Shown here: one piece after another, positions 1-12,000 of the stretch
How the letters are laid out: every line of letters begins with the position of its first letter
Numbering within the stretch: position 1 is the stretch's first letter
From: Aricia agestis
Taxonomy: Eukaryota; Arthropoda; Insecta; Lepidoptera; Lycaenidae
NCBI RefSeq assembly: GCF_905147365.1
Contig: NC_056408.1
Location: 4,402,001 to 4,466,000 of the forward strand
Length of the DNA stretch: 64,000 nucleotides
Direction: 5' to 3'
Notes under the pieces: generated by a model
Databases searched by the model: none
The model's input: the letters and a program-made list of their open reading frames with translations, nothing else
Told to the model about the DNA's origin: nothing
Position numbers and translations under genes: made by a program

Positions 1-793
1 AAAATAGAGGCTAACATTTGTGGGAAAAGTAATGTAAATAATCATACACAATTTTCTAGCTGTTTCATTCTCGTCCAAACACTTTCATGGTATTAATGCT
101 TTTATGAAGGTATAATTAAGTTTGTACATTAACTCCCCGTTATTAAACACACAAAGAGCAAAAATATTTACCTCATCTATACTAGCGGGAGATATAAAAG
201 AAATATCTTACAAAATCATAGTTAATTGCAAAATCCATATTGAACAAACAAAGATCATAAAATGCTTCGTGGAAATAGAGCGAGCGCAGATAATTTTCCT
301 CTTTTAATTAAAAACTTTAAGCACACATAGATTTTCATTAAGCCCACTAGATTTACTAATTGTAAGCGACCGCGTTCTCAGCAAATAAACGGCAACGCGT
401 CTTGTGAAATTTCTGGATGGACTCCAAAAACTACCGTCGTTTTGGTCGTACGGTGGAGGCTCGATTATCCGGACAATAATAATTGGGTTTTCTATTACAT
501 GATGAAAAAAATATTACTAGATTACTATGCCTAGTATTGCTTATGTAAATAGTAAATAGTAATGTTATCATTACTACATTGCATGCATTGTATAAAAAAT
601 TTAGTGCGGTTTTTATACGTTTAAATCAAATCAAGAGGACGATTTATATTTACCTAGGCATTATGTAGATGGCAAAAGAAACTGTTGACCGGGTCGGCTA
701 TGTAGCATGATAAAACAGTGCTGGTTGATAAGACGTATAGGTACAGGAATAGAAGCTACTTCACAGACTCATATTATTAACTATTATAATTAT
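1..793. other. AT-rich sequence without recognised gene
   Basis: No exon or transposon ends were recognised. A 68-codon plus-strand frame at about 330-534 is open but has no start, family resemblance or splice context. The piece around 455-475 resembles the tccggataaccgagg segment at 1251-1266 and may be remnants of one old DNA transposon. Confidence 0.4.
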
Positions 794-794
794 A

Positions 795-979
795 CAGGTT
801 GTTCGGGTGAACACCGTTATCCCTAAAACCAACAAAGCCCGTCAAAATGAACAACTTTTCTACTGGCACAATGCTGGGAACTCAAAAAATCCGTCGTCAT
901 ACCCATACAAATTGCCGTTCCGGGCAATTCGTATGGGTACGAAGACGGCATTTTTAACGGTGTTCACTCGAACAACCTG
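795..979. mobile_element. MITE with TA duplication, mariner-like ends
   Basis: The terminal inverted repeats start CAGGTTGTTCG and run 25 bp with one mismatch. The element is flanked by TA on both sides (793-794, 980-981), as in Tc1/mariner elements. It is 185 bp with no transposase. Short frames on both strands here are artefacts. A related partial copy lies at about 45176-45260. Confidence 0.75.
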
Positions 980-981
980 TA

Positions 982-2700
982 CATTAATATTGGCATTTAA
1001 TCTATTGAACTTGAAAGTATAAATGGACGTTGTTAAGTGAATGTGGATCATCATTCATCCTAAAAAAATGTATTGAATGTTAAATGCAGTCATGTTTTTT
1101 AGATCATTTAGATTTTAGAACAAGACTGCATTCATATAACACCAATTTTTTGTGGGTTAATACATAAATGCTTAACAGCGACCAAATGTTACTAAACATA
1201 AGCTAGGTTTAAGAAACAATAGTTAGTCCGGTTGCTGATAACTGAATGAATCCGGATAACCGAGGTCCGGAGCCTACTGCATTTGGAAATATTTTGGAGC
1301 CGGCATTTCAACACTAATATGATATGTTGTCATCCAATGTGAAATGGAGGGGAAAGATTTGATCATACAATTACGTTGTCTAGGTCAAAGAAATCCAGAA
1401 TTATTGTTGAAAATATTTTTGTGAAAACCAAGGAACGATGAGCATCAGACATTCAACAATGAACTTTTATGTGATTTTTTTAGTAAATCGATGGTGCTTG
1501 AGTATATTATGTACTCAAGATTATGTACTACCGATTTTAGGGAGCGGAGAACCACAAATGAATTGATTAAAGCGCGCGTTAAAAAAATACACTTTTGAAA
1601 CATTGTCGGGATAGTATTATTTCAGTACCAAAATCTTCAAATCTTAGTTAGTACCTGAGATGTATTTCTAAATCATAAATCTCTTCCAACAATACCACAA
1701 ATCCCCAAATTCACACCAACCTCTGATTAGACAGACGCAGTAAGCGGGAGCACGCCTATTGACTCTACCCCGATCAATTACGAGGCAACGCGAACGGCTC
1801 TAATGTGCCAATTTATTGCTCCACGCCGGTATATACGGAGTACAGTAACGTGAGGGTACGGGTAAGCTAACGTGACTTATCTTGTGTAAGTTGTGTTGTG
1901 GGCACGCTATGGTATTTACCTAAGGCAACTGCTGCAGCTACTATCTTAAAGTCAAAATCCTCACAGGATTGATGTTAATTGTTATGTTAGTCTCTTGCAT
2001 AAAAAGTAGTAACGGATTTTGATTGACGAATTAGTAGTTTAGCTCTGGAATAACAGCTTGGCCTCTTTCAATCTAAAGGTAATAAATACATCTAGTGGGA
2101 AATCGTAGTATTCCATGCAAAAGATTTATTCATATTTCTGAAAATACCATTTTCCCCTAAAGTCCCCCTTCCCTCTTAACTAAATAACTACTTTTTCCGG
2201 ATGTGACGACAACTTTGCCACTATTTTAACGAAGGAACAAAATATGAGAACAATAAAATCGCTTTATGCGTCTGGTCACTGGTGCCATTTCAAATCACCA
2301 CTGCAGAATAAGTCCTAAACTCCTAACTCAGCCACAATTTTTCCGTTTACGATAACAACTCTTTGAAGTACAAAGGGCGTTTGACTTTGAAGTCTTTTGC
2401 CTCTACATTAAAATCGGTAACTGTTGTAAAGCAGGAAATGAAACTACTTTTACAGATTTTAATCGCGGTTTATTTTTATTTTAGTTCCTCGTAAGTTTCG
2501 TATACTTTACGGCAATTATGGTCTAGGCAGTCAGTTTGTCGTTTGACATTAGTCCTCAGAATTTATATTTTGTAGACATTGCCGTAATATTTTAATGTCT
2601 CCTTTTAAATTTATTTTTCAATAACATCTTGCTATCAAATTTAAATTTTCGATACGTTAGCATTTTTTGTTGCTTGTCGAAACTTTGTTTATTAGATGGA
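982..2700. other. Unique AT-rich sequence, nothing recognised
   Basis: I read both strands for a C-terminal tektin exon and found no acceptable candidate. No transposon ends stand out, apart from the possible old DNA-element remnant near 1220-1270. Confidence 0.4.
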
Positions 2701-2861
2701 TTTTGAGGAAACTTTGCAATAATGTAGGCTACATTTTATCCCGGCAATCCCAAGGAAACGGGACCACCTCGCCCTGTAGGTAAACTGAAGTCCATGTGGG
2801 CGGAGTGGCGGAGAACAGCTACATATTCAAATAACTCAACACAACCTACTCATATACTCAC

Positions 2862-3085
2862 TTGGCACAATCCAGCTTGTCCTGCAGCTGTCGTATGGAC
2901 TCCCTCAGGTTCCGCACCTCTTCCTTCAGTCCCAGATCCGCCTCGTCGGCCGCCAATTCGATCCCCGGTCTATACGCACGAGTCGCCAGCCGCGTCTCAG
3001 CTACTTTCATAGCGTTCACCTTATCGGCGAATTGTTCTCCCATAATCTTCAAATCCTTGGACAGTTTGTCCATGTTCTCTTCCAT
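2862..3085 (-). CDS. Tektin exon with degenerate signature nonapeptide
   Basis: The acceptor is tttatgcag. The exon begins MEENMDKLSKDLK and contains ETRLATRAYRPGIELAAD (signature at exon residues 39-47) then GLKEEVRNLRESIRQLQDKL. The usual CRD of RPNVELCRD is AAD here, so the conserved Cys and Arg are lost. At the end, GCCAA|gtgagt is a near-perfect donor, but reading through gives Lys-TGA (stop 2858-2860). The family normally continues about 50 residues beyond this point, so a donor is preferred, with the last exon left of the window. Confidence 0.9.
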
Positions 3086-6000
3086 CTGCATAAAGATGAT
3101 AAATAATAAATCCATACTTCCATATTAATATTATTATAAATGAGAAAGTGTGTCTGACTGTCTGTCTGTTACCTATCTTCACGCCCAAACCGCAGAACCG
3201 CAGAAGTCCCGGGAAAAGACATATAGTATACTTTTTATCTCGGAAAAATGTACAGTTCTCGCGCGATAACCGAATTTTGGCGCAACGGAGTTGCGTGCGT
3301 CATCTAGTAACATTATAAGTTTTGCGAATAGACGACTTAGCGACTTTCGCTTAAAATAGGAGATAATAATAATATCTATGGATAAGCGGTTTTATAGTGA
3401 TAGTACCTAAATGGTGTATTAACAGTAGATGATTTTTCGAAATTTATTTTCATTGATTTACCCATCGAAAAAAGACATTTCTCCGATGTTTTTTACGTGG
3501 GAGAGCCATGCTTCGGCACGAATGGGCCGGCTCTACCGGAGAAATACCACGTTCTCACAGAAAACTGGCGTGAAACAGCGCTTGCGCTGTGTTTCGCCGA
3601 GTAAGTGAGTTTACCGGAGGCCCAATCCCCTGCCCTATTCCCTTCACTACCCTCCCCTATTCCCTTCCCTTCCCATCCCTACCCTCCCCTATTCCCTCTT
3701 AAAAGGCAGGCAACGCACCTGCAGCTCTTCTGATGCTGCGAGCGTTCATGGGCGACGGAAGTTGCTTTCCATCAGGTGACCCGTTTGCTCGTTTGCCCCC
3801 TTATTTCATAAAAAAAAAATGATAAATTTAATTTTAGTATGACTACCTTCATCTTCTGCCACTGCAACTCGTTCCTCGCGCGTTGCGTATCGTACACTCG
3901 GCGGCGCATCATATAGTTGGTAACGTCGGTCTGCGCCCGCAGCGCGTTCCTGGCTTTCCCCCGCGCCACGAACAGGGACTCCCGTAGTTTCAGGGTGTCT
4001 TGGAGCTCGTCTACCGCCATCTTCCTCGTCGCCTCGCACTTCTCCAGCCATTGGGCATTCGTTATCATACTGTGGATATTTACAGAATGATAAAGCCATT
4101 TGATATAGAATGCCTGATTAAATTAGATTACATCAAGCAACAGCAAAACGTCAAGCAGAGATTTTGCCTTTTTAACACGCTTTTATTAGTTTGGGCTGTG
4201 TGTATGTAACGGAATCTTTGAGCATGATTTTTACCTATTTCCCAGTAGTCTAATAATTAATCCCACCAAAAACATTTTCATGTAAAAATCTTGCCAAGAC
4301 GAAAATATAGTACCCTATAGTTCGTGGTATCAAAAAGTAGTAAGATCTCATGTAGAGCCAAGTTCCTAACCTTTTATACTCAGCCCTAAATCTAACCTTA
4401 ATTTTACACTTAAGTCACGGCCAAATACTTGATATAATGTGTCAGCTGCACGAGAAGAATCTAAAAACTCTACACATTCGTCAAAATCGGTGACCTATTT
4501 TTAATTTTGTATCTAGCACAAGAAACGAGGGTATCTCTACTAACATCCACCCTCTGTAACAAGGAAATGGGATAGGTTAGGTTGGGTTTCATAATTTTTT
4601 TGTTGTTTCTGTACAATATATTATATTACATACCAATTTCAGCTTTCTAGAGTCAGTGACAAAATTGTGGGTTTTTGGACACCTATAAAATCGAAACTTT
4701 GCAGAGCCAATGATAATGCAATAATTTGTTAAAATTTTGGAAAAAAGTAGCGCCTCTTTCAGTTTTTGTATTAAGACTAGATATTAGAGGTACGATCAGA
4801 GGTCATCTTGGAGATAAGCTAATATTATGACAGTAAGGAACACTAAATTTATTAACAGATTTTTTTCCAGGTCAAATCCAATCAGTCGGTAAAATCAATC
4901 AGCCTTCTGTTTGAGTCTGGATAATAGACTCAAACAGAAGACTGATTTTACCGTGTAAAACCACCAACCAAATTACCAAATTTATTAGCATTTGTATTAC
5001 ACTTTCGACGGAGTATAATCTCATCATTACTCTTACTAGTTATTTCTCTTTCATAACTATTAACAACATACCGATTAGGCGTCTTCAGAGAGTTCGTCTT
5101 GTATGTGATATTCGCGCAGTCCTTATCCAGGCTGACCATGTCCTTATCAATCTGCAGTGCTTCGTTCTTATCGTTCAGGTCGAGCTGTAGCTTGAATTTC
5201 ACCACCTCCAGTCGATTGATCTTCTCCCATGCTGATTGACAACGATCTATAAGCATCTTCTTGTTGCTTTCTATCACGCAGAGTTCCTGAAGAATCATTT
5301 TGACTACTTAAACTTTCAAAGCGTTACGAATAATATTGGTAATAAGTTGGCGACTACTTTTACAAAAATTTACGTATCTCCTAGCCGATCCAGTTTTTGT
5401 AAAGAAGAAGGCGTCAGGATATTATATACCAAAGTAGATACCAAAGTATTCAATATTCATTAAAATATTAATAAAATACAAATATTTTTCCCTAAAAACT
5501 GCTGACTCACAATCAAAATCATGAAATAAACATTTGTTTTTTGTGTGTACATAATATTCATATTTTCAAATAGGCGTAGGCTTGACTCGAATACCAATAT
5601 GCACAAAAACAACAAAATAAATGAAAAATATGAGCTTGCGAAAGCAATAATTTCAGTCAATTTCCGCAAGCGATCGGCAGACGAGAAGATGAAAGGTATT
5701 AGGGATTTCCTTAGCCCGGAAAATTATCCCGTATTCTTTCATCTCGTAAGTTATACGAACTTAATGTCATTATCCTTTTTGTTCCATTTGCCAAGTGTCG
5801 CGGAAGAATTTGCAAATTCTCAACTGCTTTACAAATAGTTTTCCGATATTTTATTGCTTTGTTATGAAAGTGTTAAGTCTCGTCTACATCCGTTAAAAGG
5901 GCTCCAAGCCATTCTAGAGTGTGTAGCAATAGAGCTCAAGCAAACTAAAAATAATAAAAAAATCTACATGCCCAAATAGAAATGTGCTTATGTGCACAAT

Positions 6001-9000
6001 TAAGTAAGATATTAATTGTTTGATTGTTCGTTAGAACATGTTACATGACGAATGCAACAATTTTCTAACCATAGGTCAATTTCCATTCTGCAAATTATGA
6101 TGTGTCACATAGGACTCACAGGTCACCAAAAGACTGCAACTTGCATTGTATGCTAGCTTTAGAATAATTATAATATTGAAGAACTCCATGGTTATAGTTT
6201 TTTTTTTTTCAATTTAAAAGAACCTACCTTTTTCAACTCTGTGTCAGCTAAATCGTAAGTCAATTCTGTACTTCTTCTCCCGTCTCTATTGGAGAGACAC
6301 TCAGAAGTGACCAGAAGAGGCATATTGAGCTGCTCCAACTCTCTCTCCGTTGATGCCTTCTCTTCTTTTAGAGCGTTCATCTCTCTGTCAATTCGGTCGA
6401 GTAACTCTTTGATTGTGGATATCCATTGCTCGATCTCGTATATCCTGTAAAAAAAGTTTGGCTGAATATACCCTGGCCAATAACCTGAATGAAACCATGG
6501 TCATCTTCTTATATCTATAAAATTCTCGTATCACAATGTTACGCCGCGTATTCCTCCGAAACGGCTTTACTGATTTTAACCAAATTTTATATGCATATTC
6601 AGTGGGTCTGAGAATCGGCTACTGGGTACTTTTTATATTGATAAGTGCATTTGTTGAATAAAATATAATAGTAAATTATTATTACAACTCGAGACTGACG
6701 GCGACCCTTGTTTGTGCGACAGGATAGCGATGGACGTTGCCATGGTGACATACTTATTTAGTTATCACTTCAATAAAATAATATGGGTGAAATACTTTAT
6801 ATGGCAAAGAAACGTTTGCCGGGACAGCTAGTAATAATATAGAATTTATGTAAAGCTCTAAATTTAAACAAATTGGCTGGCAACACCTCTTGTATTATGG
6901 TAGCAATAAATTTAATAGGTGTCATTTTAAACCTTCGGAGTATCTCATGGGTTATGCCATAAAAAAAACATCACTTGCGTACAAGGAACCGTGACTTGAC
7001 GCATGTGTGTATGCGGGCTTGCGAGCAGGCGCTTACATTGACACAGCAGTGGGTATCAGGTACCTAGCTGGATTCCAACGCTTAACAGCAATTTCAGAAG
7101 TCCAGCATCAAGTTGCTATTTGGCCTATCCAAAGTCTGTGCCAATCCACTACTACAACAATATAATGTTTCATAGGCAGATAGCGGACCTACGTAATTTG
7201 GTCGAGTGGCAATTCAATGTCAGTTGAATGCGGCTAAGTTTCACATAATGCGACCAAATTACATAACTCCGCCATATTCTGGCTATCAATTATTCTGATA
7301 CCTTGCTTGAAGACGGTTGTTGTTGTGGTAGGTGTCCCATTCTGTCTTTATTCTGGTTTCATTGCGAAGCTGCCGCGCGCTGTGACGCAGGTCGAATGCG
7401 TCCGCTCTTCTGGTGTCAGCAGTAACCTGGTATTGACGTTAAATAATAATAATAATAATATCTATAGACGCTTCACACCACGTCAGTCTGGCCCCGTGCT
7501 AAGTACCTAAAGGACTTGTGTTACAGATACCAGACAACGGAAATATATTTAATACTTTTATACTATACATATATTTAAGATTTTTATTATATCATACACA
7601 TATTTAATACACATCCAGAACTTTGAAATCTCTTTGTTCCGTCGGCGGGACTCGAACCCGCGACCTCCGGCTTGAGCTACCGACGCGCTCACCACTGAGC
7701 CACAGAGGTCGTCAAAAAAAATGTAAGTTTTTTTCATATAGGGGGCAAACGAGCAAACGGGTCACCTGATGGAAAGCAACTATCGTCGTCCATGGACACT
7801 CGCAACATTAGAAGTGCTGATGCTGAAGTGGGACCTAAGAATTCATTGCGCGAACTGATAGCCTCGGTTGGGTAGCTCTTTTCAGATCGCAACGTATCGA
7901 ATTAACATATTATTATTGTATTAAATATCAATGTTTTTAATGAAACAGGAAGAATGTAAGAAAGATATTAGGTTTCCATAAATAGCAACCCAAAATTTTC
8001 CCTGTATTTCAGCGGAAGACTTCAAAAACAATTGTGATTGGCGGTTAATTTTTAAGCGAAATTCCACAAAAAGTCGTTTGTCTAATGAACTTCTCCACGA
8101 GTTCGAGATGGTATCGAGAATATAATTCCTTGGAAATTCTTAATCTGAGCCAATGTTTTATACATTCAGATCGCCTCAGATTTTCAATAAAAACTTGAGT
8201 TACATGAATATTTACTACCTTCAGTTGTTCTCGGAATAAAATTCTCGTTTCCGGAGACGAAGTTATTTAGTTATTGGAGAAGTTTGTTACTGTAATAAGT
8301 GCGATATGGGTCAACTATTGAGATGACGAATATTTAAATATAGGTCAAATGTAGAGAAGAAAGTGTGACTTATATTGTGTAGGAAAATAAAATTTTATTG
8401 CACGGCAAACTCAACAAAGGGAAAATTTTTACAATAAGAATTCTGTGCTCGTCGATAAATAGTCAATTTTTATACAAGGCTCTCCATTTGGAAATGGAGG
8501 CTGGCTTATAGTATGTACAGTTTTCAAAGCCCATATTAAAACGACGTTACGTAACGGGAGAATAAAATCGAATGGTTGAACTATAGATCTAGATATATTA
8601 GAGTAGGTTAGACGAGGCATAATATTCAGGTATCTACTAGAGAATAGGATAAATCCAAGAACTGGTTAGGAAGTTCGTAAATTCATTGTCAGTAAATATT
8701 TGGCAGCTTGTTCCTCAAAATTCCTATTGCTTTGCCATTATAACATTTTCATCAAGTTAACTTTTTGTATGAATTTTTTTTTTGCAGAAAAGTACGCTTT
8801 TATAGCTTAGTTTCGAAATATTGGGACTGGACAGTGAATAGTTGGTTACGGAACAAACCTATTTTAACAAAACATATTATGTGTTCAAATTTTAATATCG
8901 TAAAAATCGTACAACAATAATTTCGTAGAAAAATGTGTGAAAATATCATAGCGCTTCCCGGAAAATTGTTATTGACATTTTATGCGAAATGAAAGCAAAA

Positions 9001-12000
9001 TTCTTACAAGCTTATCCACACCACATCCACACGGTAATACTATTCCGGTGTCGTTCAAAATCTTCTGGTAAAAATTGTGTTAGGTTAAAGTCTTTATTTT
9101 TGTCACTCCATGTACTTATTCTAGACAAATCATGACAAAGAGGAAAGATAACAAAATAAAGAAAAAAAGCAACTCACGTATAGGAATTACGTTTTTTGCA
9201 CGACTTTCTTTTGCATTTTTTAAGAGCACTGATCCTAATAAGAACATTTAAATCCTGAGCCAAAAAATCTACCACAATATATTGAACAAAAATTTCAAAA
9301 TTGTAATGTATTTTTAATCAAAACCATTCCTTTGCTGTCTTCTTCTGTTTCCTGGCACACATAGAAATTCCAATTTCCAATGAAACATTAAACAATACTC
9401 AGATTGCGATGGGCTTAGCAGGTGGAACTTTTCTTATTTGCGCCCCAACCCACGGATGATCCGTCATTAAAATTAAACAGCCATTTTCGTACTTCGTTGT
9501 CTCAGAACAATTTTTGCATAATGTATTAAGTATTGGGGGCTCGAAAGAAGGATCGGTGCAAATTCACGACGCGACGTGGAAAATGTTGACGCTATTCAGT
9601 CTATTCACCCATTGTGCATGGGTGAATTCCGAAATATAACGCAGTATACTGGCTCATGGCTGCCTTACTCCCGAGTCCCGACAGTATCAGAATCGAATCG
9701 AGAATCAAATCAGCTCAATTTCAAAGCTTTTACTACTCCCAACATAATATATTATAATATACTAGCGCAAAATCGTGCTGCGGCTCAATTTGGAACTAAT
9801 TCGATCTCAACGGCTTTCCCCACTCTTGACAGCTATACTAGCGCACGGTTGTGCTGCGGCTCAATTTGGAACTAATCAGACTCGTAATTCAAAATCGTCT
9901 CAGTTCCGGGGGTAAGGGGGATATTAGATTATCATATATATTGGATCCGAGATCATTGAGTCAATGATATTGGATAATGTAATATAGACATATGATTCAT
10001 TTTTTCCTTGATCATAGATTTTTGACATTTGCTGAGAGATTGGATCCAATACGGTCATAGAAATAGGTGTTACCAGTTATTTAATATAAAAAAGAGTTTT
10101 TAATTTCTTGTTCGTTAATATGTTTCAAATAATGTAATGTAATTATTTTTCTAATTATATACTTGGATAATCTTGCTGAAATAACAAAAAACAAGCCATA
10201 TTAAAAATTACGAAGTCTTTTGACAAATCAAATTCTCTGAGATCTAGTAACCCTGACGTCAATACCTGTCAGCGTTGGCGCTCTCCATTGGCTATTGAAA
10301 CCACATATGACGTAAAATAGGATCAATTAAATATGATAATGTAATATGCAGATATGATCAAATGATCATATATATTGGATCCTATCCTGATCATAGAAAT
10401 GATCATATATAAATGATAATGTTAAGACTGCTGGACAGTGTTCACTGTTCATGACGTCTAGAATCGACGACATACTGTTGATTCGCTTCGGAATTTGTGT
10501 ATTGATTTAGGTTGGCCACATACACACGTTTTTCGTATTCGTTTTCCTAATGTGGAATTTCGATTTAGAATTCCGTGAGGCTAGCGCAAATGTTCGTTTT
10601 TCTTCACGAGAAAACGCGCCGGCTTGCATTCGTTACGCACGTGAGTAATTCGTTCCGTTCAGAAAAAAGCGAACGCGTGCGTCTGTTAAAGTATTTTCTA
10701 CTGATTTCAGGCATTCGAATTCGGAAACCGAACACGGAAAACATTTGTTTTCGGCCAGCAATAAATTTCAGTATTTTTGGGATGTCATTATAATATCTAC
10801 GTCACACTTGTCTCACCAGTGGCACTGCAGCTCAGCTGAGTCAGCACGGCTCGTATTAACCGCCTGTTACTTCAGAGACGGCTGACTCAATGCCCATATT
10901 CTGTCAATAGCCATCTTAGGATCATTGCAGCAGCATATTCTTACTTACTTATAGAAAAACCGTGTATAATTTTGAGCTAAGCAAAGTGTTTATTGACTAA
11001 ATGTTAAATGTGACTTTTCCGAATGGACCTATACTAAGCGACTACGAACTGTAGAGAGTCCTATTTGTCGAAGATTTTAGGTGACCGGTGTCAATAATTG
11101 TGCATACTTTAGACTGCTTTACTATTAAGGTGGCGGTTATATATATTATTATATCCAAATTCTCTACCGACGTCCGACCTGTCCTTCATTTAAGGCATTT
11201 GAGACCAAGGCATTTGATTTTTCTGCTTAATATAAATATACAACAAATCCTTTGCTAACTTTTGAAACCTTCGCTAGGAACGCAATATTTGAGAAGCAAC
11301 CTCCTTTCTTTAAAAAAACTTAGATAACAGCACATCGTCTTAAGTTTACTTTACACTTCGTTTAAACTTTACACGGTATACAGCGGTCTGAAGTACCCTC
11401 AAGTGTTGTTCACTTTTCGAGAGCGTTAAGTCTGCACTATACTTGGTAAGTGCATCTTAAAAAATAATTGAAAAGGAGATTGCTGTAACGAGCTTATAAG
11501 CTGTTATTACTAGATATTGCCCGCAACTTTGCTGCGTGAAAATTGATTACGTAAACACTTTTTCGGGATGAAACTTTACGTGTTTCCGGTACTTTACGCA
11601 TCTCAAGACATGGCAGGTTACTTATTTGACAAAAGGTGTTTAGTGTCTAAACACACTATGCCGAATTTCCGCGGCGGAAGTTTGGACTCCGTCTGCAATG
11701 TACCGATGACACACCGTTTTAACGTGGGAGAGCCATGCTTCGGCACGAATGGGCCGGCTCGACCGGAGAAATACCACGTTCTCACAGAAAACCGGCGTGA
11801 AACAACGCTTGCGCTGTGTTTCGCCGAGTGAGTGAGTTTACCGGAGGCCCAATCCCCTACCCTATTTCCTTCCCTACCCTCCCCTATTCCCTTCTCTTCC
11901 CATCCCTACCCTCCTCTATTACCCTATTACCTCTTAAAAGGCCGGCAACGCACGCGCAGCTCTTTTGATGCTGCGAGTGCTTTGATGGGCGACGGAAGTT

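Noticed and set aside
360..480. Last tektin exon or another exon near the left edge
   Set aside because: The minus frame does not resemble a tektin C-terminus and lacks acceptor/phase fit; the plus frame has no start.
7627..7712. Functional tRNA gene
   Set aside because: A and B boxes are present, but the acceptor stem does not pair and it is followed by a retroposon-like tail; it is a SINE head.
7990..8130. Extra tektin exon on the minus strand
   Set aside because: Open frames exist, but the exon at 7302-7426 fits phase and motif exactly and leaves no room for another.
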